Source: Dromaius novaehollandiae (lineage: Eukaryota; Chordata; Aves; Casuariiformes; Dromaiidae). Taken from it: DNA of 64,000 nt. Both the position numbers and the translations under genes were made by a program. The stretch covers positions 140,946,721 through 141,010,720 of the forward strand of contig NC_088098.1 of the NCBI RefSeq assembly GCF_036370855.1, given 5' to 3'. Below, one piece after another: positions 23,306-38,050 of the stretch. The notes beneath the pieces were generated by a model. That model made no database searches, had not been told where the DNA came from, and saw only the letters and a list, made by a program, of their open reading frames with translations. Numbering within the stretch: position 1 is the first letter of the stretch; each line of letters opens with the position of its first letter.

Positions 23306-26300
23306 ATCCGGTCAACTGTGCCCTATACTCAGAGATGAATTTGTTAAAAGTGGACCGGCATGTAGAGAGTACTGTAACAGGTTACAAGGCCAACTACAGG
23401 GTGGAAAAATCATTCTAAATGTTTGCAATGTACTTTTCATACATTCTGCTCCAAAGTAATGTAAAACCCTGATGTGGACCTCTTTGAACAGCGTCTTTAA
23501 ACAGCAACAGCATATTCCAAATTAAATTCCTTAGGCAAAAGGAACAAACAAGGCACAAGAAGCAACAGCAGCAGAACAGCTCATCTGCTGAGACTGAATT
23601 GTCTGATAAATAGTGACCGTTGCATGTAAGGCAATCATAGCACAGTTTACAGAGTTTGCCAGCATCTTTTCTATATTGTTGTCACAAATGTACACTTTCA
23701 GTACTAAACCCACCCAAGGATAACAGAACATTAAGCAAGATATCTTCCAGAAAGTACTACAATTAAAAAATTAAGTACACATAAATTGATTTGCAAAGTA
23801 TTTTGGTCATTTAGCAAAAGTTGTATCAAAGGACAAAGAAGTGTAGCTGCACAGAAAATACAGTATGTCTTCAGATTCATGGGAATTACAATGCAAGAAT
23901 CTTTTATTTTGTTAGCAATACTCTTATGTGTACATTTTAATATCGTGTCTGTTAAAATTTATTTGAGAATTTACTCATAAAGCTACAGAATGTGAAATAT
24001 GCCAGGTTGAGGTCTTTTTCTTCATAATTTGAAGATTTGTGCATATTTATGACTTTGAATGAACAGTCATTTTTCCTATCTCTTTTTTAAGTGTTAAAAA
24101 AAAAAGGTTTAAGCTAAACAAGACATAGCGATATTTGATTACCCACTAACTCCTTTTTAAGTGTGAGAGTTCTATTAACTTATTATCTATCTATCGGCTT
24201 GCATCCACCAACACGTCTATTACCATATTATCTAAAAGTTTAGCCTACTTCCTGTAAGACAGAAATGACCACAAGCTTCTGTTTCATTGTGTATATTCTT
24301 GCCAGTCATTTCATATGGTCAGATCTATAACAGAATTACTGTTTTTAATCACATTGTAAGCTTTGCTATACATACTTAGCAGTGCTCCCAATAACAAATG
24401 TAAAAATTAAAACAAATAATTAATTTATGCAAACCATATGCAAAACACCAGCCCTTTCTGAATCACTAAAAAAATGTAGCTTCCTGCCCTAAGGAATTTT
24501 CCACTCCAGAGCCAATTTTGTTTCCAGTTATGCACAATTCTTATTAGCTTCAGTGGGATTGTACAAGCTTCCCGAAGAGTAGTGGCGGGATCTTTACCTT
24601 GGTAAGGGACAACAAAAGCAAAAATTGTAGGGTAAGGGGAAGCCTCCTGGCACACAAAATGTAGAGAGTATTTTTACTGTAATCATTTTACTGTTTGATA
24701 CACATTGACAAGCTTTCCATGATGCTTGACAGGGAAAGGTTTGGAAGGTTAAAAAGGAGACAGGCAGGACAAACTAGATCTTTTTTTCTTGCTTTTTCTA
24801 CCAAGTTCCTTGCTTCAAAATGCTAAAGTAGGGCATGGAAAAGAAGTAACATTTTACTTTCTGTATGGTATTAATTTGTCTAAACACATACATCTAGTGT
24901 CACTTTAGGCAATTTAGGGTTTCCTGTCTGGCCTCCAACTAAAGTTTAGAAAGTTGCATATCCCTTAGATCCCATGTCATATCTGCTAGGATCATACACA
25001 AGACTTAGACATTCTAGGGAATCTAGTTGGCTCCAGGTATCTGTTTTTAGGCAACTGAATCCCAGACTCTCTCTCTTGTTTACCAGTCAGCCAAGAGGGT
25101 ATATGGTCTTCATGCACTTTGGGTTCGTAGAGCATTACTCTGATAGTGAAATATATGCCTTCAGTTATTTAGGCACACCAAAGAACAAAAAGATCTGACA
25201 AATTTCCCCCCCACCCCCATTGAGTGCTTTTCTTTACAGTCTTCCTACTTACATGATGTATTTCGGTTTGAAATATAATGCAAAATATGTTTACAAGTTG
25301 TCATTGCAAGAAAAAGTAGTAAACAGATTATTTAAAAAAATTAAGTATGTCAGATGCAGGATCTGAGGTGTTAGGCGTGAACATTTTCTCTTTTTAAAGC
25401 CTGTGTCAGGTACTTCTGTAGTGAAACAATCCTCAAAACAGAAAAAAGACAAGCTATTGTAGACAGACTATAATAGCATGTCTGGGCTTTGTAGGTGTTG
25501 TATTGGAAAGCATTGTTTTTAACAGAAAACAGAGAATAGTGTGAGTCCTTGAACCATGGGCACAAAAGAGAGTGCTTGTGAAGGAAACCTGTTTCTTGAA
25601 GTGATATATTAGATAACAGAATATTTGCATTCAAATATAGAGCAACTTCAAATTTTTTCAGTGGGAAGGGAGAAATTTACATATCTACAAATACAATATG
25701 TTTTTACCCAAGTATCAGAAGGTCAATTTTGGCTTAGTCAAGAATTCATACTTCTGTATCTCTGTATAATAAAATTGGAAAGATAAATAAAGACCACTGT
25801 ATAAATATTAAATTTTTGTGAAGACAAGCAATACTCGATCTCATACAGTGTTCAAGGCAAATTACTTTTTTACTATATACTATGCTTAAACCCACCTGGG
25901 CTTTTTTCCAGAAGTGCCAGCAGTATTGGAATTGCACTAGAATACACAGCTTGAAGCTGAACTTAGGGTTGAACTCCATCATACAGAAACTGCTTTGAAA
26001 TAAAAGAACTATAGCTTACTGCAGGGAAAAGCAAAATAAAACCTTGTATAAGTTTCTTTTCCTTGTGTTGTTGCTTTGCAGCTATAACAAAGGACAAGTC
26101 TAATTTTCTTTTCTTTATGAGGTGTAACTTTGGACTTCAGTAAAGTTATAACTTCTTCACAGTGATTCAAGGAAGAGAACAGATGTCAAACTTCAAATGA
26201 AATTCAGTGGAAGAAAATTAAGTGTAAAATGGCATGTATTGCATGTTGCCCATCTGCAGTGTTTGGTGTTAAAACCAAGGACTCGCTACAGCTCAGAATA

Positions 26301-29300
26301 AGCATTGCTATGAACATTCAAATTAAATATGAATGCCCTATCTGCCTCTCTGCATATCTTTCAACTACATTAGAATTTGCTTTTGATGATCAGCTTATTT
26401 AAGGAAGATTCAGCTCCAAGATCAGTAATTCTTCTTCAGATATAATTAATGGTTAGCTTTTAATACATGCACTAACTCCTGTAAGTTCTTGGTCAAGATT
26501 TAAAATAAACACCTCCCCAAAGTGAAAAAGAAAATAGATTTTATTTAGCTTTTACTGAAGTTGTTAGTTTTATTTTCAGTTTTCTTACAATGAGAAAATG
26601 GTTCAGAACCTGTGTTAACTGAATGTGTTCAGAATGAGGACACCCACATATAGTCTCAAGTGATACTTACAGTAAACATAAAAAGAATCCCACATAAGAT
26701 AATTCTATTTGAGTTCCATTTTCACTAATTTCCTTGGATTTAAAAAGTAAAAATAAGCACAGAATTAAACTCTGCAGTAGACCATGTCCTCTGCTTTGGT
26801 GAAACGTGTAGTCCTACTTTCACAGCATTCATTAGCCCCAAAAGTCATCTCTGCAAAACTCCCCTTCACAGAGCAGACACTTTATGAGGTTTGTGACAGA
26901 ACAGGATGAAATAAATAGATTAATTGTTCTTGTAAGTTAAGTCAGACCAGCAGTAAGCCTCTGTTTGGATGAACCATAACAGAAAACCATCCACTTCTGA
27001 AGTAAATTCTTCTGTGTACAAACTCTGTATCTCTGCAAATAGCCACTTACATAAACTGCCCAAACATGATAAGCTAAGAAATCTGTCCTAACATTCTAGG
27101 TTACAAAAGCAAAGTGAACGCAGATGGCCCTAGAAGCTACTAAACAGAATTCATCTAAACGCTAAGTCTTTACTTATGGACATTTTATTTTCCTCTGTTC
27201 TCTGAGTTTTACAGCTTTAAGGGCCTTGATTTTATCAAGTATTTAATAAATACATGGACTCTTGCGTCCCATTTGGGAACAAAGATGAGAGGGTTAGTAG
27301 CAAAACTGCTCAGCAAACGAGTTCATAACGAGCATCAATGCAAAATGGCATTGCCCTTCTGCAGTTTCATCGAGACCCTCAATTAGCAAAAGGATAGGAA
27401 AAGTTTCTGTCACCCACTCCACACTGCAGTTTAAAGAAGAAAGGTCAGTGTGATATAATTTCATTCTTTTTTATTAATCTCTTTTAACAATAAGTGGGAA
27501 AGCAATTTTGTCCAAGTTACTCACACTCCAGGACCTACCCTATCAGTGTAAGATATAAACTAAATACAAATGAATCATATATAAAAGACTATTTTTATAT
27601 AAAAGACTATGGAACTGGCAGTGTTTGAATAGGACCTGGAAAAGATGTGCTGTGGGCTAAACCCCACTTCTGGAAGCATCTCTGTTTTGCATATTTTGGA
27701 GTACTTTTGCTGTGTGTGAATATGTTTCTTTTTAGCATTGTTTGCCCTTCACAACTTTGCCACAGAGGTTTCACTCTAACCAACAATACTGAGATACACA
27801 TTACTGTTTCCTCAAAGGTGCCTCACAGCACAGACTGTTTCATGCATTCAGCTTCCTATTACGTATATAAGGGGTTTCAGATGTAGATCAAAGCCTGCGG
27901 TGGATGGGCTGGGAAGCTGTATCATAGCTGTTGTGCTGTTTATGTCTGCTGTTCCCAGCTGACTGATGTGACACTAGATGACAGAGATTAGGAGCAGAAA
28001 CAACTTTCCAGTCTGTAGGAACTGGATACATCAAATAATCATGTCAATATTTCACTCTTTGCTTAGTTTCTCTAGCACAGACAAAATGGAAATGTTGCCA
28101 TCCCAATGGGGTTCTTCTCACAAAGTAGACAAAGAAAAATTTTAACAAAACAAACACATTTATATACTCTGATTTCCAGGTTTCACTGTTTTACTTCCTG
28201 CAAAATCTTCATGGTATGTTTTTGCCCAAGGCTGGCTGGAGGGAGTAAACATTTAACCTTACGCAGACTTGCTCAAAAATTTACCTCAGGGTGAGAAGCA
28301 GATCACTTCTGAGTTCTGAATGATTCAAGTTTCTTGCACACAGATGTGCAACTCAGGGTCATCAGTCTCCATTTAAACAATTAGGCTTAATTTTCTTGGA
28401 CCAAAATTTTGATTTTTGGACCAAGCATTTAATATTCTGCTCCTCTCCTGGTGAATGCAAGTGACATTCTGACTAGGGAAGAAATCTGTATATTTTCAGA
28501 TTTTTCAGGGAAGGTATTTCAGTTGCTATTGAGACATCAGCATTTCATTTCAGAGGAAGCAAGAGGTTAAGAGTTACAGCAATGTGTTAGCTAATCAGCT
28601 TATCAAAGCTTCCAGTTGTAAATGGTGTCTGTCAGAAATATAAGACAAGCAACCTTGATTTCAATTTATTTGATTCACTTTAGCTCATATCTTGGTTGTG
28701 GTCATTCAGCAGCCGCCTTCTCTATTTCTACAACAACATTGTGTTGAGGTGATTAGAATTTGGCAGAAAACTGGAACTTTGTATCCATATGTTTATAATA
28801 TAATGAGTTTGGTAAATGATAAGTGCTCTATCTTTCTATTTTCTCAAGTCTCTCTTAACTCTTGTTTGCATATTCTTACACCCATTTTTTATTTTATCTC
28901 TTAGGATTTTATACCTTCTTCAGCTCCCTGTTTAGCTTCATAAACAGAGAATATATAGATGTCAAAAACCCATAAATATAATAGTTGCATCTGTTACTGT
29001 TTTTTGTATAGAAAAATATATAGCTGTCAATTATCATACTTCTCCAGGAAATATCAAAATACAACATGTTATTTTCTACAAGATCAGTGCTCCATTTACT
29101 TAGCTCCATTCACTACTATGTGGTGAATATTTACCTAATTAGCAAATAGAGTCACTTTTAAAGTGGAAAAAAACAGTGGGAGACACCAGAGATTAAAAAA
29201 GTTTCTTTAACCACTACTATTTACAATAAAACTAATAAAACACAACAATGTTTGTATGTAGGAGAATTTGACTGCTTCATTTTAGAAATTAAGGATGATT

Positions 29301-29580
29301 TTTTTTGTCATTGACATCAGTGGTATAAAGATTTTACCCCGAGTTGGTAGAACTCCTTACTGTTTAAAGGTAATGTTTACATTTACCAGCTTACTCTGAG
29401 GAAGGATGGATGGCCTAGAAAAATATAATTAACCATGTCTAAGAAGATTACATTAGCTGCGCGTTAACTCATGTATTTGCCAGTTTCAGTTCCCCATCTA
29501 GTAAGTAGAAAGTTTTGGGTACTAAAATGTCTACATTCTCATTAATATTATGTAATGGAGATATATATGAATCTATATGC
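23306..29580. other. Non-coding AT-rich stretch
   Basis: No gene or classified repeat is recognised. Small local features include a C-rich patch at 25205-25219 and a short direct repeat of TATAAAAGACTAT at about 27580-27611. Confidence 0.5.
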
Positions 29581-29609
29581 GTGTGTGTATATATATTATA
29601 TATATATAA
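29581..29609. repeat. GT/TA microsatellite
   Basis: A short GT array passing into TATATA units, an ordinary mixed dinucleotide repeat. Confidence 0.85.
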
Positions 29610-31718
29610 ATAACAAATTTTAGAATATGACTTTTATTGTTAAAAAATCATTTTAAAGAAAATGTTTCACACAGAAAAGATGACAAGGCTTATTAACGGA
29701 GGAATATTTTCTTCATCACCAGAACCTGTGTGCCCAACTTCTTCTGTCGAAAACCCCTTAAAAACACAGAGCCATTAAGTCTAAATTTACTTTCCCTGTA
29801 CAACCTGTACCTTTAGATAAAGCCCTCATAATGGTAGTGATTCTTCTGCCGGCATAGTCTAGTATTTAATAATGTTCCAGACCCAAGACTGCTCAAATGG
29901 TTTCTGAAACATTATGAAGATTAAAATGAATGTACAATTTAATGCTCTCCTACATGATCATTTTTAGAGTAAAGTACTGGTAACCTAAATTAAATATGCA
30001 GTCTCTCCTTCTTCTAGCTTTATCTGAACAACTTCTTTTATTCCAAATTCCTCATGAAACTTCGTCTGTCACTGAAAAGCATACAATAAACTGCTGCTTT
30101 TTGTAATTGTTAAGATCTTTTCTCTTTGGTGCTTTTTCTCCATGTTGTTTTGAATGCTTGTTACCAGCGTGCATTTTTTTCCATCACAAGAAGCCTTTCC
30201 TTCTATTGCCATAAGGTTTGGGCCCAGAGCTGGGTAAACAGAGTATTCAGAAGTTCTAGTTTAGAAGCAGCCTCAGAGGCCAGAGCTAAAGATAGTCCAT
30301 TGCCAGGTGAATGACTTAGAAAAGCAGGAAACAGCAGGTCTTACAAAAGCAGGTCTTATAATAGTCTATAATAATAACCGCCTTCTTTTATAGCAATTGA
30401 TTCACATAGACATATTTGTTGTGGTAGCTAAATGTTAAAATGCCAGAAGAATAGCTGCTCACTGAATCACGCTGAAGAATGTATTCTGATTGAGCTAGAA
30501 ATGCATTTGTACACAGTTAGCTATTTAAAAAGTCATTTTCAATTTCTTTTTTAAGAAAAAGAAACACACATTTATTAAAAACAAAGGGAAACTATCTATT
30601 TATCTAGCTATATATTTTTTTTACCTAAAGGATGAGGGAGTGAGAGAGAGAGAGAAAACTTAAATAGATTTAGAAGACAGTTATTAATCACATACCCTGA
30701 TAACATTTTTATTGATTACATTAAGTCACTTATAAAAATGCTTGGGTTCTTTTAAAATATTGTTTCTGGTTAAAGCTAAGGATGCTTGGATGCCTTTACA
30801 TTGGACCCAATGTGGCAGCATAAGCTGAAAGGGTAACATTTATCAAGACTGAACTAAGGAAATTAAATGAAGAAAAGTTGAAACAAAGATGAATCTCCAC
30901 AAAATTTTAACATAAAATTTCCTTGCACTCTGGGAAGAAAGTGGTAGGAAAATAACTCACATGTGATTTATACAAAACTTCTTAAAGCTCTAGATTATTC
31001 TAGACACAAGGATACAAAGCTGGCCAGGATGAATCAGATGAACTACATGATGTATTTCTTGAGATTCTTCTATCTTGTTTCGTTTACTTCTCTTTCACTG
31101 GAAGCTAATAAGGAATCTTCTCTTGGCTCAGCACAGAGAACTTGCACTGACATGCTTTCTGGTGGAAAAAGATACTCCAGCCTTTACAAAAATAGACAAA
31201 ACATATTACCATCGTGAAAAAGGAGTAGAAGAAGTTGTTTGGCTAGGTTGTTACCCATGGTTACTTGGAAACTTATTTTGAAAAGGATTTGAGGAACTGT
31301 GGGAGATGAGATCAGGTAATTCAGAAAGAGAAAGAGAAGAAAACTTTATAAAGAGCATGCCAAGGAACGGGGAAAGAACTGGACCAAACTATCACAGGAT
31401 ATGTTGCAAAAAACATAATTTTCATAATCCTTCAATAGATTGACATACATCAGACATTATTATGTGTATTTATTCTAAAATAGGTGTATAAAAGTCCATT
31501 CTATGCCCATGATCAACCTTTGTAGAATACCATCTCTTTTTCGAATACACATTCCAGTTTGCCCAAACTGACTTTTTAAAAAGCTTTGATTTATTGGTAA
31601 AAGTAATAACACTCACAATATCAGTTGCAGGACTTCATTTACTAACTTTTTCCCTGCAAAAGCCTATCTTTCTGAAACAAGAAAGTTGATTCTACATCCC
31701 TAATAATGAGACTATTGT
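29610..31718. other. Non-coding AT-rich stretch
   Basis: Nothing classified. A small direct repeat of AAAGCAGGTCTTA lies at about 30334-30358, and a short GAGAGA run is near 30640. Confidence 0.5.
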
Positions 31719-31754
31719 TAATGTTTCTTAACATTAATAATGTTAAGAACATTA
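31719..31754. repeat. Near-perfect palindrome
   Basis: An 18-base left arm (31719-31736) and a 17-base right arm (31738-31754) are reverse complements except for one extra T in the left arm, with a single base between them. Both arms carry TAATGTT and its complement. The structure could extrude as a cruciform or form a hairpin in RNA. The downstream word TAATAATGTTTCTT partly repeats the left arm. Confidence 0.85.
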
Positions 31755-34700
31755 TTAATAATGTTTCTTTTCTGTGAGTGATTGCAAATTTAAAAATGTT
31801 TCTACCATCTTATAAGAAGGTGGTCAGCAGATAAATCTGTTAGCAGTACCACATGTTTTGGTGAGTTGTATGAGACGGGTTGTTTCATTCCTCCTACTAC
31901 GATAGTTTCACTACTGTGGATCACTGAGCATTAGAAATCTGTATTTCAAGAGGTTAAATTGCAGTATCAGCCTCACTGGCAGATACAGCACAAAATCATG
32001 AAAAAGAAGAAATGGTTGTGGTGTTTGTGAAATGATTAAAAAGATATCTACTGTATTTTTCATCTTCAGTGAGTTCAGAAGTATGAAGCACATTGAGTCC
32101 CTTGACACTGGCAAACATGCAGATCACTGGGATCCAAATCTAGTTAGTAAATAAAGAGGAAGATGGAAACAATATTCAGTAGTGTGTATTTAAGAACAAA
32201 TTCTTGTAAACTGTGGGAGAAAGAAGAAATATCTTGGTTTCCCAAAACATGAGATTACACAGTAGCTGAACTGACATGAAATTAAATGATAATGACCCAA
32301 TATGGGCTAGTTCTAAAATTCTATTTTCTGATGCTGGAGTTAGTATCTGTGGATGTACCTGGTACTAAAACCTAATGCAACTGTTTTTCTTTGACCTTCA
32401 GTGGAGCTATTTAGTGAATGATTTTTGTCTGCTTGTTTTATGCCCTTGAAATCTGAAGCCCCTACCAGGTAGGCATGATTTAGGATTGATTTTTATACTA
32501 TTTAGAAAGCCAGTGTGATAGATGAGGGGAAGCTGGAATACACCCCTAAGTGACCCATCCAACTTGCAAATCCCTTCCTTAAGTGCTGAAATGTCTATTT
32601 CCAACAAAAGACCCTTTTTGGCCTTGTTTCTCTCCCTCTCTCTCTAAACTGATTTCTTCTAACTTTATAAACAAAACACATTGCATGTAACATTTCACAG
32701 ACGAAATTGCCATCTAAATGAAGAAATATTGTAAACCAAAAATACAATCACCTGTGAGGTAGTTCTTTATCAGAAGCTGAAACTAGATCAAGATAATGCA
32801 AATTCCTTGAGATCTGAATATTTTCTGATTTTCTGGACTTGCAAATTGCATCAGGAATGGTTTCTTTCACAGGTTTTTCACTATACAATGTTAATTACAA
32901 AAATCGCTGCTTTTAGGAGAAATACTTGGAGTTCCCTAAGTCATGGGGATTGATTTTATAAATGAAGGATATCATCCTAGATGATTCTTAAATTCTAATG
33001 GTCTTAAGATGAAAAGAAAGCTACAACTTTTTCTACACTGGCCTTACTTTTTTCTTGCTATGTGTTTTAGTTTCAGTAGAATCTACTCACTGCTTAGATG
33101 AGCACTCTGCAGGAGGTAATCTCTCATTCACATCAAGTGTAGTGATGAATATAGTGGAAACTAATGTATTCACAAGCTTCTGGTGTGTATAAGGTTGTCA
33201 TAAATATTTGTACAACTAAACTATGCAAAAATAGTACATTTACTTTGTAAGTCACTTCAGTTTGAGCTGAGAAACATTCCAGGTGAAGAACATTGTGCAA
33301 ATTTACAAATATCTGCAAAAGAATACCTATTATTTTTGTAAATAAGCCATATTGAAACAACTGTCCTTTGTGTTTTCCTTAGCAGCATGATGTGGTCCTG
33401 CAATACAATTTTTTTTATTACTACTCTTGTTTCTGTGTATCTTCTGAAATACTACCAAAAAAGTGCAAGGAGGAATAGTAAATAAGAATATAAGTTAAAA
33501 TCGGTAAGTTTTAAAAATATGTGAATATGTCATTAAAATATTAGGGAGTTCTTAGTTAGTTCTAAAACACTTTGTGAAACAAGATTTATAATGTAGAAAT
33601 ATAAATATATTGGTATGCACTTCTTTTAACAATAGGAGAATCAACAATCCAGTGAGAATTTACTTTTAGTAATTTATCTTGGTTTGTATTTTACGGTGCA
33701 TGATACTACCTTTCACTCTACTTATCTCAGTATCTGAGACTTTGAGTCTTCATTATCAGAATACTTGACAATTTTAGTATGTTTATCTTTGTAAGATTGT
33801 GAAATATTAAACTATTTTAATATATGGGCAATTGAGGCAAAAGGAGTACTAATGGACTCAGCTGGCAGTAATTGAATTGAAACCAGGGCTCACTCAGTCA
33901 ACTAGTAAAAATTTTCATAGCTTCAGTGTACTCAATGGAACTTTTTTATCTTGAATTTCTTTAAAATATGGTACAGTTCTGTTCTTCTTTGGCTAGCACT
34001 TTTATCCTAGAAGTTCCTGTACAGTTTTCCTCTTTTTTAGTAAATATCTACTTGATTTTTTTATATATTTCATGGCTCCAGTAAAACACATCTTTATCAA
34101 TCTTCTGTTGACCTAAGAATTTTTCTTACTTAAGCTGAGCTGTCTGATAGTCACCCCAAACTAATTGATTCTGCTCTCTCTATAATCAATGCAGACAAAT
34201 ATGTATTTCTGTAGTGAAGTTCATCCTACTTTTTCATGTCCCTCTCCTAAGATGGAATTAATGTCCTCTGGAAGTCTATCTTACTCTTTCGAGGGGAGCT
34301 AAGGCAGCTTGTACAAACAGAACCACTAACTTTTATACAGATGCATTTAAATAAGATTAATAATATTAGTCCTGTCATGTTTGCTGATTGTACATATCTT
34401 TTACTGACAGTAGTCAAAACTGAGCACCTGCCCATTACAATTTGTGTTGACAACTGTATCTAAATAAAATAGAAATAAGGTTTAAAAACACATTAAAAAA
34501 CAAGCAAACTGTTCATTTTTTGATGGTTTTGCATTTGAAAGAACAGTGTTTCAGACAAAAATTTCCAGTGTTGGTAAGGGTAAAATTTAGTTTGTGACTA
34601 AGACATCTAGATGTAGTTATACATATAAGTATCCATACATGAGCAGGTGTCTAGATTCCCACTATACTGAGTAGAGGTCTAGTAAATACAGTCAGTGGAG

Positions 34701-35907
34701 TCTAGAGGGCTTTGCAACTCATCATACTGTAGACACTAGGGCTAGAATTCAGCTGCCTCAGTACAGACTGTTTACATTTTGGAGACACCAAGGTATCTGT
34801 GATCTTTTAGATGGCTGTCAGACGATATAGGAGTTATAATGACTTATGCCTGTCTGAAATGGCCAAGAGGATAACCCACAGCACTGAAGATAACGCTAGC
34901 TGTCTATGTTTGTGTATTTTTTATTTTCCCGCTTAATAGCTGGTTAACTGAATTATTCTCCAGAGATTAAGTAAAATTGCTGTAGCAATTGAAGTAGAAT
35001 TTTAGAAGTAGGTTCTAGCATGGCAAAGATATTTTTCTATCTCTAGGCACAGTTAAAATAAACCTCCCAAATAATTTTCACGAAAAGACTTTTTTACGCT
35101 TTTTGAAGTTTTTTCCAGTATATTTTACTGAAAAGATTGTAAAATGTTTCCTTAATATGTCAACCAGAAGATTTCATTCATCTTTACTTTTACAAATACT
35201 TCAGTTTTGACATATAATATTTCAGGTTTTTTTGATTAAGATTTCATCATCATAATGTTTTAAAAGTCATCCACAAATGGGTCTATCTTGAAATTTGCAA
35301 AACAGAACTTACTTTAAAATGTCAATAATAACAACCCAAACAATCTTATTTTTCTTTCTGTTTAATAATTAACCATAAGTTTCAACATGGATGCCATCCA
35401 AAACCAAGAATATAAATGGCAATATCCATTTTCATATACTGTATTATGTTCTAGTCCATGGAGCAACCAAGAAGTCAACTTCAGCATGTTTAGCACGGTA
35501 TATTATTGAAGTATTAAATTCTACCTTAATAGACTTACAAGACAGATAAATAATAGGTGAAATGCATCTAACAATTAAACATAATAAACAGTGTGGTAAC
35601 TGGAAACATCATGCTGATTTCATAACATATATGTTCTTAAAATTATTTACAAGAGTCTTAGCTGGAGTAGAAGGACAAGTAGAAGGACAAAATGTTATCC
35701 AACATTTGACCCAAATAACGTAATTTGGGTAGTCAACCTACTTGTAATATAGATTAAAAATGATAAAGAGATTCTTAACTCACCTGACTGATTGAAAAGA
35801 AAGAGGTTAAAAATTGCTTAGTTTTTATGAAAACAAGTTTGATGCTGTCAGTTGATTGCTATATTTGTCAAAGAAAATGGATCTGGCATGTGAAGAAAAG
35901 AATAGTT
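31755..35907. other. Non-coding AT-rich stretch
   Basis: No gene is recognised. At about 34590-34860 the sequence is rich in CTAGA/TCTAG-type words and has the look of an old interspersed repeat, but I cannot assign it. A 13-base unit (AGTAGAAGGACAA) is duplicated at about 35667-35692. Confidence 0.45.
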
Positions 35908-35985
35908 ATATAGAAAGAGAAATCAACTCTGAATGTGCACATCACAATATAGAAAGAGAAATCAACTCTGAATGTGCACGTCACA
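35908..35985. repeat. 39-bp tandem duplication, two copies
   Basis: Copy one is 35908-35946 and copy two 35947-35985. They are the same length and differ at one base, CACAT versus CACGT near the end of the unit, which is a CpG/TpG-type (CpA) difference. Such near identity points to a recent duplication by slippage or end joining. Confidence 0.95.
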
Positions 35986-38008
35986 TTATAACTTTATGTA
36001 TAGTTCATAAAAAAAAAGAATCATTAGAGTTTTGAAACTGTCTTTACATTCAAATACCCCTGATATTCTGTCCTTTGTTGAAAATGATTTATCTTCCAAT
36101 AGTCTTAAAGCTAGAATTGTCCTTTGTCAAATGCAGGTTAAAATGGCAAATGAAAAAGCTTGGTACAGTCATCCCACAAACTGTGTATGGATTGATCCGA
36201 GGCGTATATCAGATAATGGATTTGTGGCTCTTTAATTGTTATCTATTCAAAGGAAAGTCATTGTAGCAATAATGTGTGCAGACAGTTATAATGGATACAT
36301 TCAACCACGTCTAACTCCTTCTATTAACCTTGTAATTTTCTTTTTTCAAAATTAGATGTTAGAATTTTGCCTAGGAAGCTGGAAGCCCTACAGCTTTATT
36401 ATAATTGATTGAAGACTATATTGATAGTTGGTGAAATAAGAAATCAGTTGGGATTTCATCTGGAGTGTGAATCATTTCAGGTAAGCTTAGATGGGTTAAA
36501 AGCTTATACTTCATTCTGACCTACGAGAAATGCTACACTTGCAGTCTAGTTTTCTATTGAGGCTTTCTTTTTATGTTTGAATGATGATAACAGTCAATAC
36601 TTTAAAACTAATGGTGTTTGTAGACTTTCTTCATCTGTCTTCTGTGACTATATGATAAAACTACACTCTCATCAGAAATTAAATAATTCAAAACGAGGGC
36701 TTTAACAACTCAGCTATATGCCATTGCTTTGGATATTTTATTTAAATATGAATAAATCTTTGCAGACATTAAAACACCTACATCAAGCAAGCAAATATAA
36801 TCTTTGCATATGTAAAATGTCTTCCTGCTGCCACTAGGAAAGGAAGACAATGTAGGAAAAATATTCAGAATGAGACATCTTGTTCTGATTTGCCTCTTCA
36901 TCACTTGAGTGTGGCTTAAAAAGTATAACTGAGAGCATACTACGTCCTAGTACGTGTTTGTAAAAATCCAAATATGAAGTGCATACACTATCTCATTATG
37001 CCATTTTGAAACAAACATAAATTGAAGAATATATCTTATTTTGAATAGGATGAGAAGTAAAGATGGTTGAAAGGGAGAAAGAGAGAGAGAGAGAGAGAGG
37101 GAGACACAGGTAGAAGACGTGCAATGTGAACCATAGAAATTACTCATGTTTTCTTTTTACAGAGTGTGCCTTATCAGACAGGTCTAGATATGTAAGTTGA
37201 AGGGGTGGAATCAGGTAAAAAAATATGAAACAATAAATCCATGAGTATGCACTGAGATTTTTTTTTTTGTCACAGCTTTATCTATTGAGCAGCTCTCTGC
37301 AATGATTCTTCCTTTGTAAGGGGGATGACACAGTATTTTTATATGCTTGGGAAGGTTGTTTTGTCCTTGTCAAAAGTCACAAGGAGTAAAGCACAGAATA
37401 CTTTATTTTCCTAATTGCCCTATTGTTGGATTATTTTTCCTTGCACTTATATCAGGACATTATAAAATATAGACTACTATATAAAGACTGCTCTTCTGAC
37501 TGAGAAGTGAACTGTTTGCAGATTCTAGCCTATAAGACGGACTTTTTTGGATGAGAATTTGTCTTGCATCTAGCCTGAAGCTGCACACCAGGGCATCGGC
37601 TAGAGTTCCCCACTCGCAATTAGGTTGCAAGATGCCCCAGCATTTGGTTCTCTATGATTGAATGATATTCAGCAATTGATGTGAGCTTCATTACTAGTAA
37701 ACATGCAATGTGGCTATGTAAACCTGGAACCCTAAGGGATTGCAGCAAATCAGACCTTTCTCTTTGTTGTTACAGCAGTTCCACCCTATGAGAAAGTGTT
37801 TATATAGCAACTTGCACAATAGAGGAGACATAAACTTAGAGGAAATAGAGTTAACGTGCTAGAAACTTTAAACTTATCTGATTCTTGATGTCTCCAAAGA
37901 ACTGAGAAAAAAATCAGCATCATGCTGATCTTTAATCATGAAAAAAGTTATTTTGCTGATAGCAGTTCTGTAAAAAACAGTTAAAAACCTTACTAAAACT
38001 GGGAACAA
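35986..38008. other. Non-coding AT-rich stretch
   Basis: No gene is recognised. It includes a short GA array at 37081-37099. The open frames at 36032-36266 have chance length and no motif. Confidence 0.5.
37081..37099. repeat. GA microsatellite, short
   Basis: About nine GA units inside a longer purine-rich stretch (37060-37110). Confidence 0.85.
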
Positions 38009-38050
38009 CTTTTTCTTTTTTTTCTTTTTCTTTTTTTTTTTTTTTTTTTT
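38009..38050. repeat. T-rich tract ending in 20 T
   Basis: Pyrimidine tract with scattered C, ending in 20 uninterrupted T (38031-38050). It lies about 560 bp from a second long T run of the same strand. Confidence 0.85.
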
